NCBI RefSeq assembly: GCF_001956985.1
Contig: NZ_CP019082.1
Span: 5,766,001-5,830,000 of the forward strand
Length of the DNA: 64,000 bases
From: Paludisphaera borealis
GTDB taxonomy: Bacteria; Planctomycetota; Planctomycetia; Isosphaerales; Isosphaeraceae
Direction: 5' to 3'
This document shows, piece after piece, positions 34,763 through 42,838 of the stretch. The notes beneath the pieces were generated by a model. That model had not been told where the DNA came from and ran no database searches. It was given only the letters and a program-made list of their open reading frames with translations. A program made the position numbers and the translations under genes. The first letter of the stretch is position 1; the number at the start of each line of letters is the position of its first letter.

Positions 34763-35776
34763 TCACGCGGTCGCGGGCTGCTTATTACGGCGGCGAGTGT
34801 AGCCCAGGGCGAACGCCAGACCGAAACCCGCGAGTAGGATCGAGCCCGGCTCGGGGACGGCGGTCGCCACGAAACCACGCTGGAGGCCGGTCGTGGCGTC
34901 GACGTAGAAACCAGTGATTTCGTTCGAGTTGTTGATCCCGGTTATCTGGGTGATGGAGAAACCGCTCTTCGCCGCATTGGGATCGTCCAGGAAACTGTAC
35001 GTCCCGTTCTTGAGGTTGTAGAGGAAGCCGTGCTGGCTGCCGTCGTTCGTCTGGTAGTAGCCGACCGCCAACCCCTTGTCATTCACCCCGAGGAACTGGG
35101 TGAGTTCGAGGTTGGCGATGTTGGGGTCGGCGAGCAGCAAGATCTGCTGGCTGACGGTGTCGTACGTGAAGCCGTGCTGGTGAACGCCGTCGGCGGAATA
35201 GAAGCCGATCGCGAGCCCGTTGTTGTCGATGTTCTGAACATTCGTGACGGTGGACGTGTTCGTCGCCTGGAAAATCGTGAACACGCCGTTGGCCAGGACG
35301 AAGCCGGGCTGGGTGTCCGTCGAGTTCTGGGTGAACTGACCGACGATGACGCCGGCCTTGTTGATTCCGAAAGCGTTCTCCATCCCGGTGTCGCCCGGCT
35401 TGGCCGGCGGCAAGGCTGTGAAGCTGTTGGTCTTGGAGTCGAGTGAGAAGGCGTTGTTCTGGGAGAGGCCGACGACGACGCCGACGTCGTTGATTCCATT
35501 GGCGTTGGCGAGCGGATCGTTGTTGATGTTCAGCGTGGTGAAAGAGCCGTTCGGGTTGCGAACAAAGTTCGTGAAGAGAGTGGGCGTCGCGGCGTTGTCC
35601 GAGCTGAAGCCGACCACGGCGCCGTTGTTGTTGATGGCGTTGACGGTGGTTCCGCCGCCGTTCTGGCCCGGCCCGTCGAAGTTCACGAAAGAGTAACTGT
35701 CGGCGCGGACCGAGGGCGACGGCAGGAGCGCAAGACTTGTCAGTCCGGCGGCAATGCATGTGCGGGTGATGATCAC
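34763..35776 (-). CDS. PEP-CTERM protein with HAF-like repeats
   Basis: 337-residue secreted surface protein. Signal peptide at residues 1-25 (ending RADS). The body has repeating units of about 45-55 residues such as INDVGVVVGLSQNNAFSLD, INKAGVIVGQFTQNST, IDNNGLAIGFYSADG and VNDKGLAVGYYQTND, similar to HAF-type beta-propeller-like repeats. The end is a PEP-CTERM sorting signal: V307-P-E-P310, a hydrophobic helix LLAGFGLAFALGY and RRRNK, recognised by exosortase. GTG 35776 is chosen because GGAG precedes it by about nine bases and the signal peptide follows. Asn- and Thr-rich composition stands out from its neighbours. Confidence 0.85.
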   Translation of the reverse strand: MIITRTCIAAGLTSLALLPSPSVRADSYSFVNFDGPGQNGGGTTVNAINNNGAVVGFSSDNAATPTLFTNFVRNPNGSFTTLNINNDPLANANGINDVGVVVGLSQNNAFSLDSKTNSFTALPPAKPGDTGMENAFGINKAGVIVGQFTQNSTDTQPGFVLANGVFTIFQATNTSTVTNVQNIDNNGLAIGFYSADGVHQHGFTYDTVSQQILLLADPNIANLELTQFLGVNDKGLAVGYYQTNDGSQHGFLYNLKNGTYSFLDDPNAAKSGFSITQITGINNSNEITGFYVDATTGLQRGFVATAVPEPGSILLAGFGLAFALGYTRRRNKQPATA

Positions 35777-36014
35777 GTTCGGTTCTCCGGGGGGTGGTCG
35801 TTGGTTGCGCGGCCGAGTTCGGACATCGAGCACGGAATAGGGCGGTCCACTGAGACATTGCCAAGCGACGAGCGGTCCGGACGTCGAAAATGAGGAAACT
35901 CGAAAGGAGGCGTCGGAAGCGGATGTTTCTCCCTTCACGGGGCTCCGTCTCGCTTTCTCTTGTGCGGCGGCATGCGGGCGTGAGTGTGTTGGTTGGGGGG
36001 GGCGCTCGTCGATC

Positions 36015-37748
36015 TCAGGGCCGAATCGTGTTCGGGGCGGGTGCCGTCGGGAAGCCGCGTTCGAGGGAGCGGGCAAGCAGGGAGCCGATACGCTCGGCAC
36101 ATCGACGTCGCAGCGCCGTGACCCGAGTTTCGGCGGGACCGGCGGATCGCGGCCCGCTCAGGACGCGAACGCACTCCCCGATCGCGGTGGTCAGCGCCGC
36201 GCGGTCCTCGGCGGTGTCGGCGACGACCGAGCAGACCGCTTCCACCGTGTCGAGAGCGTCGGCGGTACTGCCCAGCGCGTTGAGCAAGCGAACGCGAGCC
36301 GGAAGCAACCGACAGGCGTCACGCGCCGGCCGCGCGAGGAGGGAGGGCAGGGCTTCGAGGGCCAGCGGGGCGGCTTCGCAATCGGCCAACTCCCTCTCCA
36401 GGACTTCGACTTCCAGGAAGTCGTGGGGAGCGGGTGCGGTGAGACCCTCGCGAGGAATTCGATTCAGAGTCTCGATGGTCCGGCGGTAGGTGGAGGCCGC
36501 CTCGGAAAAATGCGAGAGGTCGCGCTGGAGCCGCGCCCGATCATACTGGGCGTGGACGAGCATGACACGGACGTCCGCGTTCTCGGGGTCGGACTCGACC
36601 GCCTCCGCGAAGAGCGTCTCCGCTTCGGCGTAAAGCGAACTCGCCTCGGCCGGGTCGTGGCGGCGGGGGAGGACCTTCGCGAGATCGTCCAGCGCGGCGG
36701 CCAGATGGGTCTTGATCTTGAGGTCGGTCGGGTGCGACTTGAGGCTCTCGCGACCGACTGCGATCGCCCTGACATAGTCGCTCCGGGCCTCATCAAGGTC
36801 GCCTGAGAGCTTGCTCATGTCGGCGATCTTGCGATAGCACCAGGCCAGCATGGCAGCCGCATCGGCGTCGCCCGGCTGGTCGACGCTCCATTGCTTGGCC
36901 AGGGGGAGCGATTTGAGGAACCAGGCTCGCGCCTCGCCAAAGTCTCCATGGAAGCCCTGGGCTCGTCCCAGGCGGACGTACGCTTCGAGCAGTCCACGGC
37001 GGGCGCTCGGACGTCCGGGGTCGGCTGCGGCGATTTCCTCGGCAAGCTCCAAAACCTGATGAAAATGCCCCAGCGCGAGGTCGATTCGATCGGCTCGCAG
37101 GTGGATCTCGCCGAGTCCGACGTGGGAGCGGCTCAAGCAGTCCTTGACCGCGAGGTCCTCCGGCGCGGCGGTCGCGAGCTGCTCCGCCAACCGGACCGCC
37201 TGCTCGAACTGTCGCGAGCCTTCCGTCGATCGGCCCAATTGGCGATAGATCTCCCCGAGCTTCTGGTGGGCGACCGCGCGGCTCAGGTTGGAGGAGCTCG
37301 CCTCGGTGCTGCTCGCGATTTCATCGAGGCCGGCGATCGCGGTGTCGAGCAGGCTTCGCCTTAAGGATCGTGTCGCGGGAGTCTCGCCCAGCCGCTCTTG
37401 TACTTCGAAGACCAGCTTGTCAAGGGCCTTGAGCGCGAGGTTGCGCTGCTCGAGGGCGACCCGGGCGTTTCGGTCGGCCTCCGCCTTGGCCGTCCGGGCC
37501 GTCCGCACGCCGGCGCGGAGCAGGGAATCGTAGTACAGGATTCCGGCGAGGAAGACCGCGACGGCCGCCGCCGCTCCGGCGAGTGCGCAGGCGCGAGCCG
37601 GACGGCGTCGGCCCCACTTCACCGCCTTCTCCCAGATGGGCGAGGGCCGCGCGAGGATCGGGCGGCCCTCGAGGAAACAGCGGAGGTCGTCGGCGATCGC
37701 CTGGGCGGTGGGATAGCGCCGGGCGGGGGTCTTCTCCAGGCACTTCAT
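36015..37748 (-). CDS. C-terminal part of a Ser/Thr kinase, with TM helix and TPR-like repeats (frameshifted)
   Basis: Open frame beginning at the kinase tail (ICMKCLEKTPARRYPTAQAIADDL), followed by one transmembrane helix (ALAGAAAAVAVFLAGILYYDSLL, two parts: ALAGAAAAVAVFL and AGILYYDSLL) and a large TPR-like helical domain (KLGEIYRQLGRSTEGSRQFEQA, AYVRLGRAQGFHGDFGEARAWF). The kinase domain in the other frame ends at about 37850, and translation continues smoothly here if one base is added at the C-run 37847-37850. In real life the two parts are probably one gene. The isolated frame is unlikely to be translated by itself. The final 150 residues are Arg/Ala-rich. Confidence 0.6.
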   Translation of the reverse strand: MKCLEKTPARRYPTAQAIADDLRCFLEGRPILARPSPIWEKAVKWGRRRPARACALAGAAAAVAVFLAGILYYDSLLRAGVRTARTAKAEADRNARVALEQRNLALKALDKLVFEVQERLGETPATRSLRRSLLDTAIAGLDEIASSTEASSSNLSRAVAHQKLGEIYRQLGRSTEGSRQFEQAVRLAEQLATAAPEDLAVKDCLSRSHVGLGEIHLRADRIDLALGHFHQVLELAEEIAAADPGRPSARRGLLEAYVRLGRAQGFHGDFGEARAWFLKSLPLAKQWSVDQPGDADAAAMLAWCYRKIADMSKLSGDLDEARSDYVRAIAVGRESLKSHPTDLKIKTHLAAALDDLAKVLPRRHDPAEASSLYAEAETLFAEAVESDPENADVRVMLVHAQYDRARLQRDLSHFSEAASTYRRTIETLNRIPREGLTAPAPHDFLEVEVLERELADCEAAPLALEALPSLLARPARDACRLLPARVRLLNALGSTADALDTVEAVCSVVADTAEDRAALTTAIGECVRVLSGPRSAGPAETRVTALRRRCAERIGSLLARSLERGFPTAPAPNTIRP

Positions 37749-39043
37749 GCAGATCGTTTCCAGGTCGAGCGGAATGGTCCGTTGGAGCTTGCTGGGAGTG
37801 AGCGGCTCGTGGTTGGCGACCTGGTCCAGAGTCGCGAGCGGCGTGGCCCCTTGAACGGCGGCCGGCCGGTCAGGGCCTCGTAGAGCATCGCCCCCAGCGC
37901 ATAAACGTCGGCCGCGGGCGTGATCTCATGCGAGGAGCCCAGGAATTGCTCGGGGGCCATGTAACTGGGGGTCCCCAGGATCGTTCCGGAGACCGTTGAA
38001 CACTCGTTCTGTTCGAGCAGTTTCGCGAGTCCGAAGTCGGTGATTTTGGGAGTTCGGCTCGAGGTCATCACGACGTTGGCCGGTTTCAGATCGCGGTGGA
38101 CGATCCCGCGCTCGTGGGCGTAATGAATCGCCCGGGCGAGTTCTTCGATCAGGGCCGAGGCTACGGTCGGGGCCCACGGTGTGCCGGCGATCGCGGCCTC
38201 GAGGCTCCCGCCGGCGGCGTATTCGAGAGCGAGGTAGCCAAGTCCCTCGTGCTCGCCGACCTCGTGGACTTGGATGATATTCGGGTGCTGGAACCGGGCC
38301 GTCGCTTCGGCCTCGGCGTGGAATCGCTCGACCGCCCCGGGTAAGGCGCGATGGCCGGCCTGGATCACTTTGAGGGCGACCAGACGATCGAGCGTGAGCT
38401 GACGCGCCTTGTAAACCACGCCAGCCCCCCCTCGTCCGAGTTCGCCGAGGATTCGATAGCCGGGTATCCGAGGCGCCCCCGCGATCGTCGGGCCGTCGTC
38501 GCCTTCGCGGTTGGCTTTCCGCGCCCGGGGGGCGGGGACTCCCTCGCCATCTGCGCCGTCGTCGCTCGAGAGGGCGCGGTGCAAGGCGAGCTGGCGCGCG
38601 AGCCGGTCGGCGAGATCAGGGAATCGCCAGACGAACTCCTCGAGGCAGGGCCGTTCGCCCAGGGACTCGCGGAGCAAGAACTCGTTGTAGACCACCTCGA
38701 ACACCGCCTCACTCTCCGCCGGGAAGAGCGGGTGCAGAGCGAGATAGGCCTCGGCCGGAATCCGCCGGCCGGCTTGCCAGTCGCGGATCTGGTCGGAGCA
38801 GATCCACTCGACCCGCTGCGGTTCGCTCGCGCCGTCGGCCAGAGCGAGCCGTTCACGAATGTCGAGCCAACGCTCCGAAAGGCTGGAAGTCTCCTGTTGC
38901 GGCGCTGGCGCCCGCCGCGCCGCGTCGTCCCGATCCAGGCCGATCGAAATTGGGTTCTGGTCCGTCGCCACGGTGTCGAGATCCGCGAGGGAAAGGATTC
39001 GTCGCGCCGCGTCCCGCCTCGGTGAGGCATTTTCGTCAGCCAA
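37745..39043 (-). CDS. Ser/Thr protein kinase, N-terminal and catalytic part (frameshifted)
   Basis: Protein kinase of the PknB-like bacterial type. An N-terminal planctomycete-type domain (EEFVWRFPDLADRLARQLALH) precedes the kinase fold: glycine loop GELGRGGAGVVYKAR, VALKV (ATP-binding Lys), HRDLKPANV (catalytic Asp), DFGLAK, and GTPSYMAPEQ. The frame breaks at the stretch TGRPPFKG, after which residues are out of register and a stop follows at 37745. TTG 39043 overlaps the sigma gene stop by 8 bases and is my preferred start, with GTG 38971 as an alternative; both are uncertain because no ATG precedes the fold. One kinase gene spanning 36015-39043 with a one-base deletion fits best. Confidence 0.7.
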   Translation of the reverse strand: MADENASPRRDAARRILSLADLDTVATDQNPISIGLDRDDAARRAPAPQQETSSLSERWLDIRERLALADGASEPQRVEWICSDQIRDWQAGRRIPAEAYLALHPLFPAESEAVFEVVYNEFLLRESLGERPCLEEFVWRFPDLADRLARQLALHRALSSDDGADGEGVPAPRARKANREGDDGPTIAGAPRIPGYRILGELGRGGAGVVYKARQLTLDRLVALKVIQAGHRALPGAVERFHAEAEATARFQHPNIIQVHEVGEHEGLGYLALEYAAGGSLEAAIAGTPWAPTVASALIEELARAIHYAHERGIVHRDLKPANVVMTSSRTPKITDFGLAKLLEQNECSTVSGTILGTPSYMAPEQFLGSSHEITPAADVYALGAMLYEALTGRPPFKGPRRSRLWTRSPTTSRSLPASSNGPFRSTWKRSA

Positions 39044-39644
39044 CGACCGAGTCGAGTCCAAGTTCCAGGCCGACCCGGGCGACGGCGCGGGCAAGCTGCT
39101 TGCGACGGCCCTCGGGGGTGCCGCCAAGCTCCCGGGCCACGGTCGCCCAGTCGTGCCCTTGCGACCGCAGGTCGGCGACCTCTTGTTCTTCCACGGACAG
39201 GCGTCCCCGGAACAGTGCGAGCAACTCGCGCCGGGAGATCACCTCGCTCGGCGTCTCGGCCTGGGACGGGATCGCCCATTCCTCCGTGTCGTTCACGTCG
39301 ATCCGGCGGACGTCGCGGCGATGCCTCTGGTGGAAGCGTACGCGCTCGGCGAGCCGGTTCCGGGCCATGCCGACAAGGAGGCGGATGAGCTGCGAAGGCT
39401 CGTCCAGGTCGAATTCGCCGACTGCGGCGCGGAGGAAAAAGTCGACCATGATCGACTGGCAGATGTCCATCGAGTCAAAGACCCGCCGCAGCCGCGAGTC
39501 GCGGAGACGAAGCAAGGCGCGGACCTCCAATCGGACCTCGGGCTCATAGAGCCGGATCAGGTCGTCCGCCGCTCGCTCGTCGCCCAGACGGATGCGACGA
39601 ATAAACTCCGCGTATTCTTTCCCTCGCAACGGCTCGTTCATCAT
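39036..39644 (-). CDS. ECF-type RNA polymerase sigma factor
   Basis: 202-residue extracytoplasmic-function sigma factor. Region 2: EYAEFIRRIRLGDERAADDL ... SMDICQSIMVDFFLRA (region 2.4-like) and LLVGMARNRLAERVRFH. Region 4: SRRELLALFRGRLSVEEQEVADLRSQGHDWATVARELGGTPEGRRKQLARA. The kinase gene starts at its stop codon; sigma-kinase pairing is characteristic of planctomycetes (reported ECF-STK families) and suggests that the kinase controls sigma activity. No anti-sigma gene is seen. The ATG at 39644 is adjacent to a second one at 39641. Confidence 0.88.
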   Translation of the reverse strand: MMNEPLRGKEYAEFIRRIRLGDERAADDLIRLYEPEVRLEVRALLRLRDSRLRRVFDSMDICQSIMVDFFLRAAVGEFDLDEPSQLIRLLVGMARNRLAERVRFHQRHRRDVRRIDVNDTEEWAIPSQAETPSEVISRRELLALFRGRLSVEEQEVADLRSQGHDWATVARELGGTPEGRRKQLARAVARVGLELGLDSVVG

Positions 39645-39806
39645 TTCCTCCAGATCACGACGCGATTATATACGGAAGCGGAGCCGATGGAACCCTTCGC
39701 CTCGATCGGGGCGCCTTCTCGGGCCGACGCGAGGCTGCTAAATTGGAGGACTGGCCGAGACGCACGCACCTCGCCCCTCAAGGGCGCGACAGGTTGAGAT
39801 GCACTT

Positions 39807-40367
39807 ATGGAGAACCTGGAGACGGATCGGCTCAAGCTGCGGATGTTCCGCGAGTCCGACCTGGACGCGTACGCCGAGATGTGCGCCGACCCCGACGTCA
39901 TGAAGTATCTCGGGCCGGGGCCGATGAACCGCTCGGAAGCGTGGCGGAACATGGCGCTGGTCCTTGGGCACTGGGGGCTTCGCGGCTTCGGCCTCTGGGC
40001 GGTCGAGGAGCGGGGCAGCGGCGAGCTGATCGGCCGGGTCGGCTGCTGGCGCCCCGAGGGCTGGCCCGGGATGGAGATCGGCTGGACCCTGCGGCGCTCG
40101 TCCTGGGGGCGCGGGTTCGCCACCGAAGCCGCCCGGGCGGCCCTGGACGTCGCCCTCGGCGAGCTGAGCCAATCGCACGTCATCAGCATGATCCACAGCG
40201 AGAACGCGGCTTCGGTCCGCGTGGCCAAGCGGCTGGGCATGCGGCTCGAAGGAAGGGCCGAGCTGATGGGCTACCCGGTCGTCGTCTACGGAATCCGTCG
40301 ATTGAAAACCGTTGTAAATGATCATCGTCTGCACGTCCGGAGCGACGGCGCGGCGAAAGGATCCTGA
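39807..40367 (+). CDS. GNAT N-acetyltransferase (RimJ/RimL-like)
   Basis: 186-residue acetyltransferase: ETDRLKLRMFRESDLDAYAEMCADPDVMKYLG at the N-terminus is the RimJ/RimL signature (first two segments: ETDRLKLRMF and RESDLDAYAEM), and RRSSWGRGFATEAARA gives the acetyl-CoA pyrophosphate-binding loop. Substrate is unknown; RimJ/L relatives acetylate ribosomal protein N-termini or small amines. The ATG at 39807 lacks a good ribosome site. The gene diverges from the sigma factor gene across 162 bases. Its last 20 residues are basic and less conserved-looking. Confidence 0.8.
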   Translation: MENLETDRLKLRMFRESDLDAYAEMCADPDVMKYLGPGPMNRSEAWRNMALVLGHWGLRGFGLWAVEERGSGELIGRVGCWRPEGWPGMEIGWTLRRSSWGRGFATEAARAALDVALGELSQSHVISMIHSENAASVRVAKRLGMRLEGRAELMGYPVVVYGIRRLKTVVNDHRLHVRSDGAAKGS

Positions 40368-40560
40368 CGGCGAAAGGTGGTCGGCGCGCGGGGTTTTCCG
40401 GTAGAATGACAAGTTTTTTCGATTTTCGATTTATTGGAAGAATCGGTCTATCTTTCAGGTCCATGGATCTCTATACTCTGGTTTGGTTGGAATTCGAACG
40501 AGCGCGTGTCGTGGATCCCTTCGGAGCTTCTCGTCTGCCTCATCCGCCTTCCACCGTCCT

Positions 40561-40584
40561 GGGCCGTGACGACGGCCCCCTTTT
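40561..40584. other. Hairpin with short T-run in the leader of the RNA-binding protein gene
   Basis: GGGCCGT (40561-40567) pairs with ACGGCCC (40572-40578) around a 4-base loop, and CC then TTTT (40579-40584) follows. This resembles a weak intrinsic terminator or attenuator, 56 bases before the start of the RRM gene. Confidence 0.4.
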
Positions 40585-40639
40585 CGAATAGCCCGGAAAG
40601 TGAGTAGTGGGTTGAGTCGCCTCGGTTAGGAGTCTGAAG

Positions 40640-41068
40640 GTGGGTAAGAAACTGTACGTTGGGAATCTCTCATACCAGATGACCAGCTCGGACCTCGAGC
40701 AACTCTTCGCCCAGCACGGCAGCGTTGAGAGCGCGGAGGTCATCTCCGATCGCGACACCGGACGCAGCAAAGGGTTCGGCTTCGTGGAAATGAGCAACGA
40801 CGCCGAAGCCCAATCGGCGATCGACGCGCTGAATGATTACGAGTCAGGCGGTCGACGACTGACCGTCAATGAAGCTCGTCCGCGCGAACCTCGTTCCGGC
40901 GGTGGCGGCGGTGGCTACGGCGGTGGTGGCGGCGGCCGTTCCGGCGGCGGCGGCTACGGTGGCGGCGGCGGCTACGGCGGTGGCGGTGGTGGCGGCGGCT
41001 ACGGCGGCGGCGGTGGCGGTGGCCGCGATCGTCGCGGTGGCAGCGGTGGCGGCGGCAGCCGTTATTGA
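40640..41068 (+). CDS. Glycine-rich RRM RNA-binding protein
   Basis: 142-residue protein of the bacterial glycine-rich RNA-binding (Rbp) group. One RRM domain (1-80) contains RNP2 KLYVGNLS and RNP1 SKGFGFVEM. The C-terminal 55 residues are almost all Gly with Tyr, Arg and Ser interspersed, a disordered RNA-binding tail as in plant and cyanobacterial cold-responsive RRM proteins. Probably acts as an RNA chaperone. Start is GTG, with AGGAG seven bases upstream. It is a single-gene unit: a leader hairpin lies upstream and a strong terminator downstream. Confidence 0.92.
   Translation: MGKKLYVGNLSYQMTSSDLEQLFAQHGSVESAEVISDRDTGRSKGFGFVEMSNDAEAQSAIDALNDYESGGRRLTVNEARPREPRSGGGGGGYGGGGGGRSGGGGYGGGGGYGGGGGGGGYGGGGGGGRDRRGGSGGGGSRY
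40897..41060 (+). repeat. GGC/GGT-rich tandem repeat encoding the Gly-rich tail
   Basis: About 160 bases of imperfectly repeated GGCGGT- and GGCTAC-type units inside the RRM gene. Such repeats slip readily, so allele length may vary between strains and assembly errors are possible. The reading frame stays open throughout here. Confidence 0.8.
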
Positions 41069-41143
41069 TCGCTGACACGAGCCGGCCCGAGTCCAAACAC
41101 CACGAATCGCCGCGTCTCGCGCGGCGCGCTCGTTGAAATCAAG

Positions 41144-41187
41144 AAGCCGCCGAGCGGGTGAAACCCGCTCAGCGGCTTTTCTTTTTT
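41144..41187 (+). terminator. Rho-independent terminator after the RRM gene
   Basis: AAGCCGC-C-GAGCGGGT (41144-41159) pairs with ACCCGCTC-A-GCGGCTT (41163-41178) around a 3-base loop, with one internal mismatch, and a T-rich run (TTTTCTTTTTT, 41177-41187) follows. It is the clearest terminator in the window and serves the RRM gene. The coiled-coil gene on the other strand ends 45 bases further. Confidence 0.9.
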
Positions 41188-41222
41188 GGCTGCTTCACCG
41201 GGCGGTGGGAGGGCTGGTTGGT

Positions 41223-41729
41223 TTAACCTTCCGGCTTCTGTCGCGCGACGGCCAACGGGCGGAGGACGGCGAGCATCGTATTCAGATGCGCCAGACGCGG
41301 GCCGAAGCGGTCGACGAAGTCGGTCAGCGAGAAATCGCCTTCGAGAAGGTTCTCGTGGTTCTCCTCCACGTAGCCGGCCATCTCGCCCAGCAGGGCGGCG
41401 TGCACCTGTTCGAGCCGGCCCAGGGTTTCTCGGCTGGCGTCGAGGACGCTCTCATGCCCCGCCTGCCAGCGCTCAAGCTCGGCGACTTGTCGGGCGCGTT
41501 GCTCGCGATTGACCTGGACAATCTCACGCGTCAGCTCAAGCTGCTGACGCTGGACTTCCATGGTCTGACGAAGGACGTCCAGAGTCTGATTCTGGAGATT
41601 GACCATGTGATGGAGCAGGACGATCGAATCGTTCGGACCATGAACCGCGGTCGTCGGACTCTGCCCTGTCGGCGAAACTTCCGTGCGATACGTCCATGAG
41701 GCCGACGACGGGTTCTCGGGGGCTGACAC
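41223..41729 (-). CDS. Coiled-coil protein of unknown function
   Basis: 168-residue cytoplasmic protein. A long coiled-coil runs over about residues 40-120, with Gln- and Glu-rich heptads (VQRQQLELTREIVQVNREQR, ELERWQAGHESVLDASRETL). The first 35 residues are Ser/Thr/Pro-rich and the last part reads LLEGDFSLTDFVDRFGPRLAHLN. No family recognised. GTG 41729 is preceded by AAGGAGG with about 5-base spacing, a strong ribosome site that decides the start. Next gene upstream is nnrD on the same strand after a 203-base gap without recognised features. Confidence 0.65.
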   Translation of the reverse strand: MSAPENPSSASWTYRTEVSPTGQSPTTAVHGPNDSIVLLHHMVNLQNQTLDVLRQTMEVQRQQLELTREIVQVNREQRARQVAELERWQAGHESVLDASRETLGRLEQVHAALLGEMAGYVEENHENLLEGDFSLTDFVDRFGPRLAHLNTMLAVLRPLAVARQKPEG

Positions 41730-41932
41730 TCCGACCTCCTTCGCGTGACTGAGCAGGCGGAAATGGGCGTCGTCTGAAGGGACGACCCGCGCCAGGTCCG
41801 ATCCGAGGTGATCAGGCCGGGAGAGATGTCCCCAACTATACCCTACGCATCGAAGACGGTACAGGCAAGTCGTGGCCTGGCCGCCTGAACATCAGGAAAA
41901 CGCGGCGCGGCGACGATCGATCGGGTCGACGA

Positions 41933-42838
41933 TCAGGGCGTGAGACCGATGTCGTGCAATTCCTGATTCTGCACGACGTGGTCGAAAGCGTCGGGCAGGG
42001 CGTCGACGACGTCCCCCGCGATCAGGCCGATCTCGCCGTTTTGATCGCGCGCGATGTCGCCGGCCAGGCCGTGGACGTAGACGCCGAGTTGGGCCGCCTG
42101 GAACGGCGACAACTTTTGTCCCAGGAGCGCGGCGACGACGCCCGTCAGCGCATCGCCCGCGCCGCCGGTGGCCATGCCTGGGTTGCCGGTCCGATTCACG
42201 TAGATTCGCGAGCCGTCGGTGACGACCGTGCCGTTTCCCTTGAGGACGACCACCAGATGTCCGAATCGCGAGGCGAGGCTCGCGGCCTGGTTCTCCCGAT
42301 CGCCCTGGATGCGGTCGACCGAGACGCCGACCAGTCGGGCGAACTCGCCGGGATGCGGCGTGACGACGGCCGGCTGAGTCAGGCCGCCAAATACCGAGAC
42401 GTCGCCGTCGAGCGCGTTGAGCGCGTCGGCGTCAAGCACCAGGGTTTTACCGGCCGACGTGATGAGCCAGCGCACCAGGGCGCGGACGTCGTCGGATTGA
42501 CCGAGCCCGGGACCGACCGCCACGACGTCGACCTTCTCCATCAGGCGTTCGAGCACGCCTTGCGACGACCTGAAGCTGATGACGCCTTCCTCATCGCAGG
42601 GAAGGGGGTACGTCATGTACGAGGGTTCAAAGCTCGCGACCGTGGCGTTGACCTCGGCCGCCGTCGCGACCCGCACGAGGCCCGCCCCGGAGCGGAGAGC
42701 CGAAGCGCCGGCGAGCGCCGCGGCGCCGGCCATTCCTCGGCTGCCGGCGACGACCAGGATCGAGCCGAACCGCCCTTTGTGACTATCGGCCGGGCGGGGG
42801 GCGAGCGAAGGAATCGATTCGACTCGTTCAAGAGCCAT
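41933..42838 (-). CDS. nnrD: ADP-dependent NAD(P)H-hydrate dehydratase
   Basis: 301-residue ribokinase-fold enzyme that repairs hydrated NADH and NADPH. Features: HKGRFGSILVVAGSRGMAGA at the start, VVAVGPGLGQSDDV, LVLDADALNAL, VVTPHPGEFARLVG and GNPGMATGGAGDALTGVVAALLG, where the GGAGD Asp is catalytic. It lacks the NnrE epimerase domain found in fused NnrE-NnrD proteins. ATG 42838 overlaps the larB gene end by 11 bases, so the two are cotranscribed. Cytoplasmic metabolite repair. Confidence 0.9.
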   Translation of the reverse strand: MALERVESIPSLAPRPADSHKGRFGSILVVAGSRGMAGAAALAGASALRSGAGLVRVATAAEVNATVASFEPSYMTYPLPCDEEGVISFRSSQGVLERLMEKVDVVAVGPGLGQSDDVRALVRWLITSAGKTLVLDADALNALDGDVSVFGGLTQPAVVTPHPGEFARLVGVSVDRIQGDRENQAASLASRFGHLVVVLKGNGTVVTDGSRIYVNRTGNPGMATGGAGDALTGVVAALLGQKLSPFQAAQLGVYVHGLAGDIARDQNGEIGLIAGDVVDALPDAFDHVVQNQELHDIGLTP

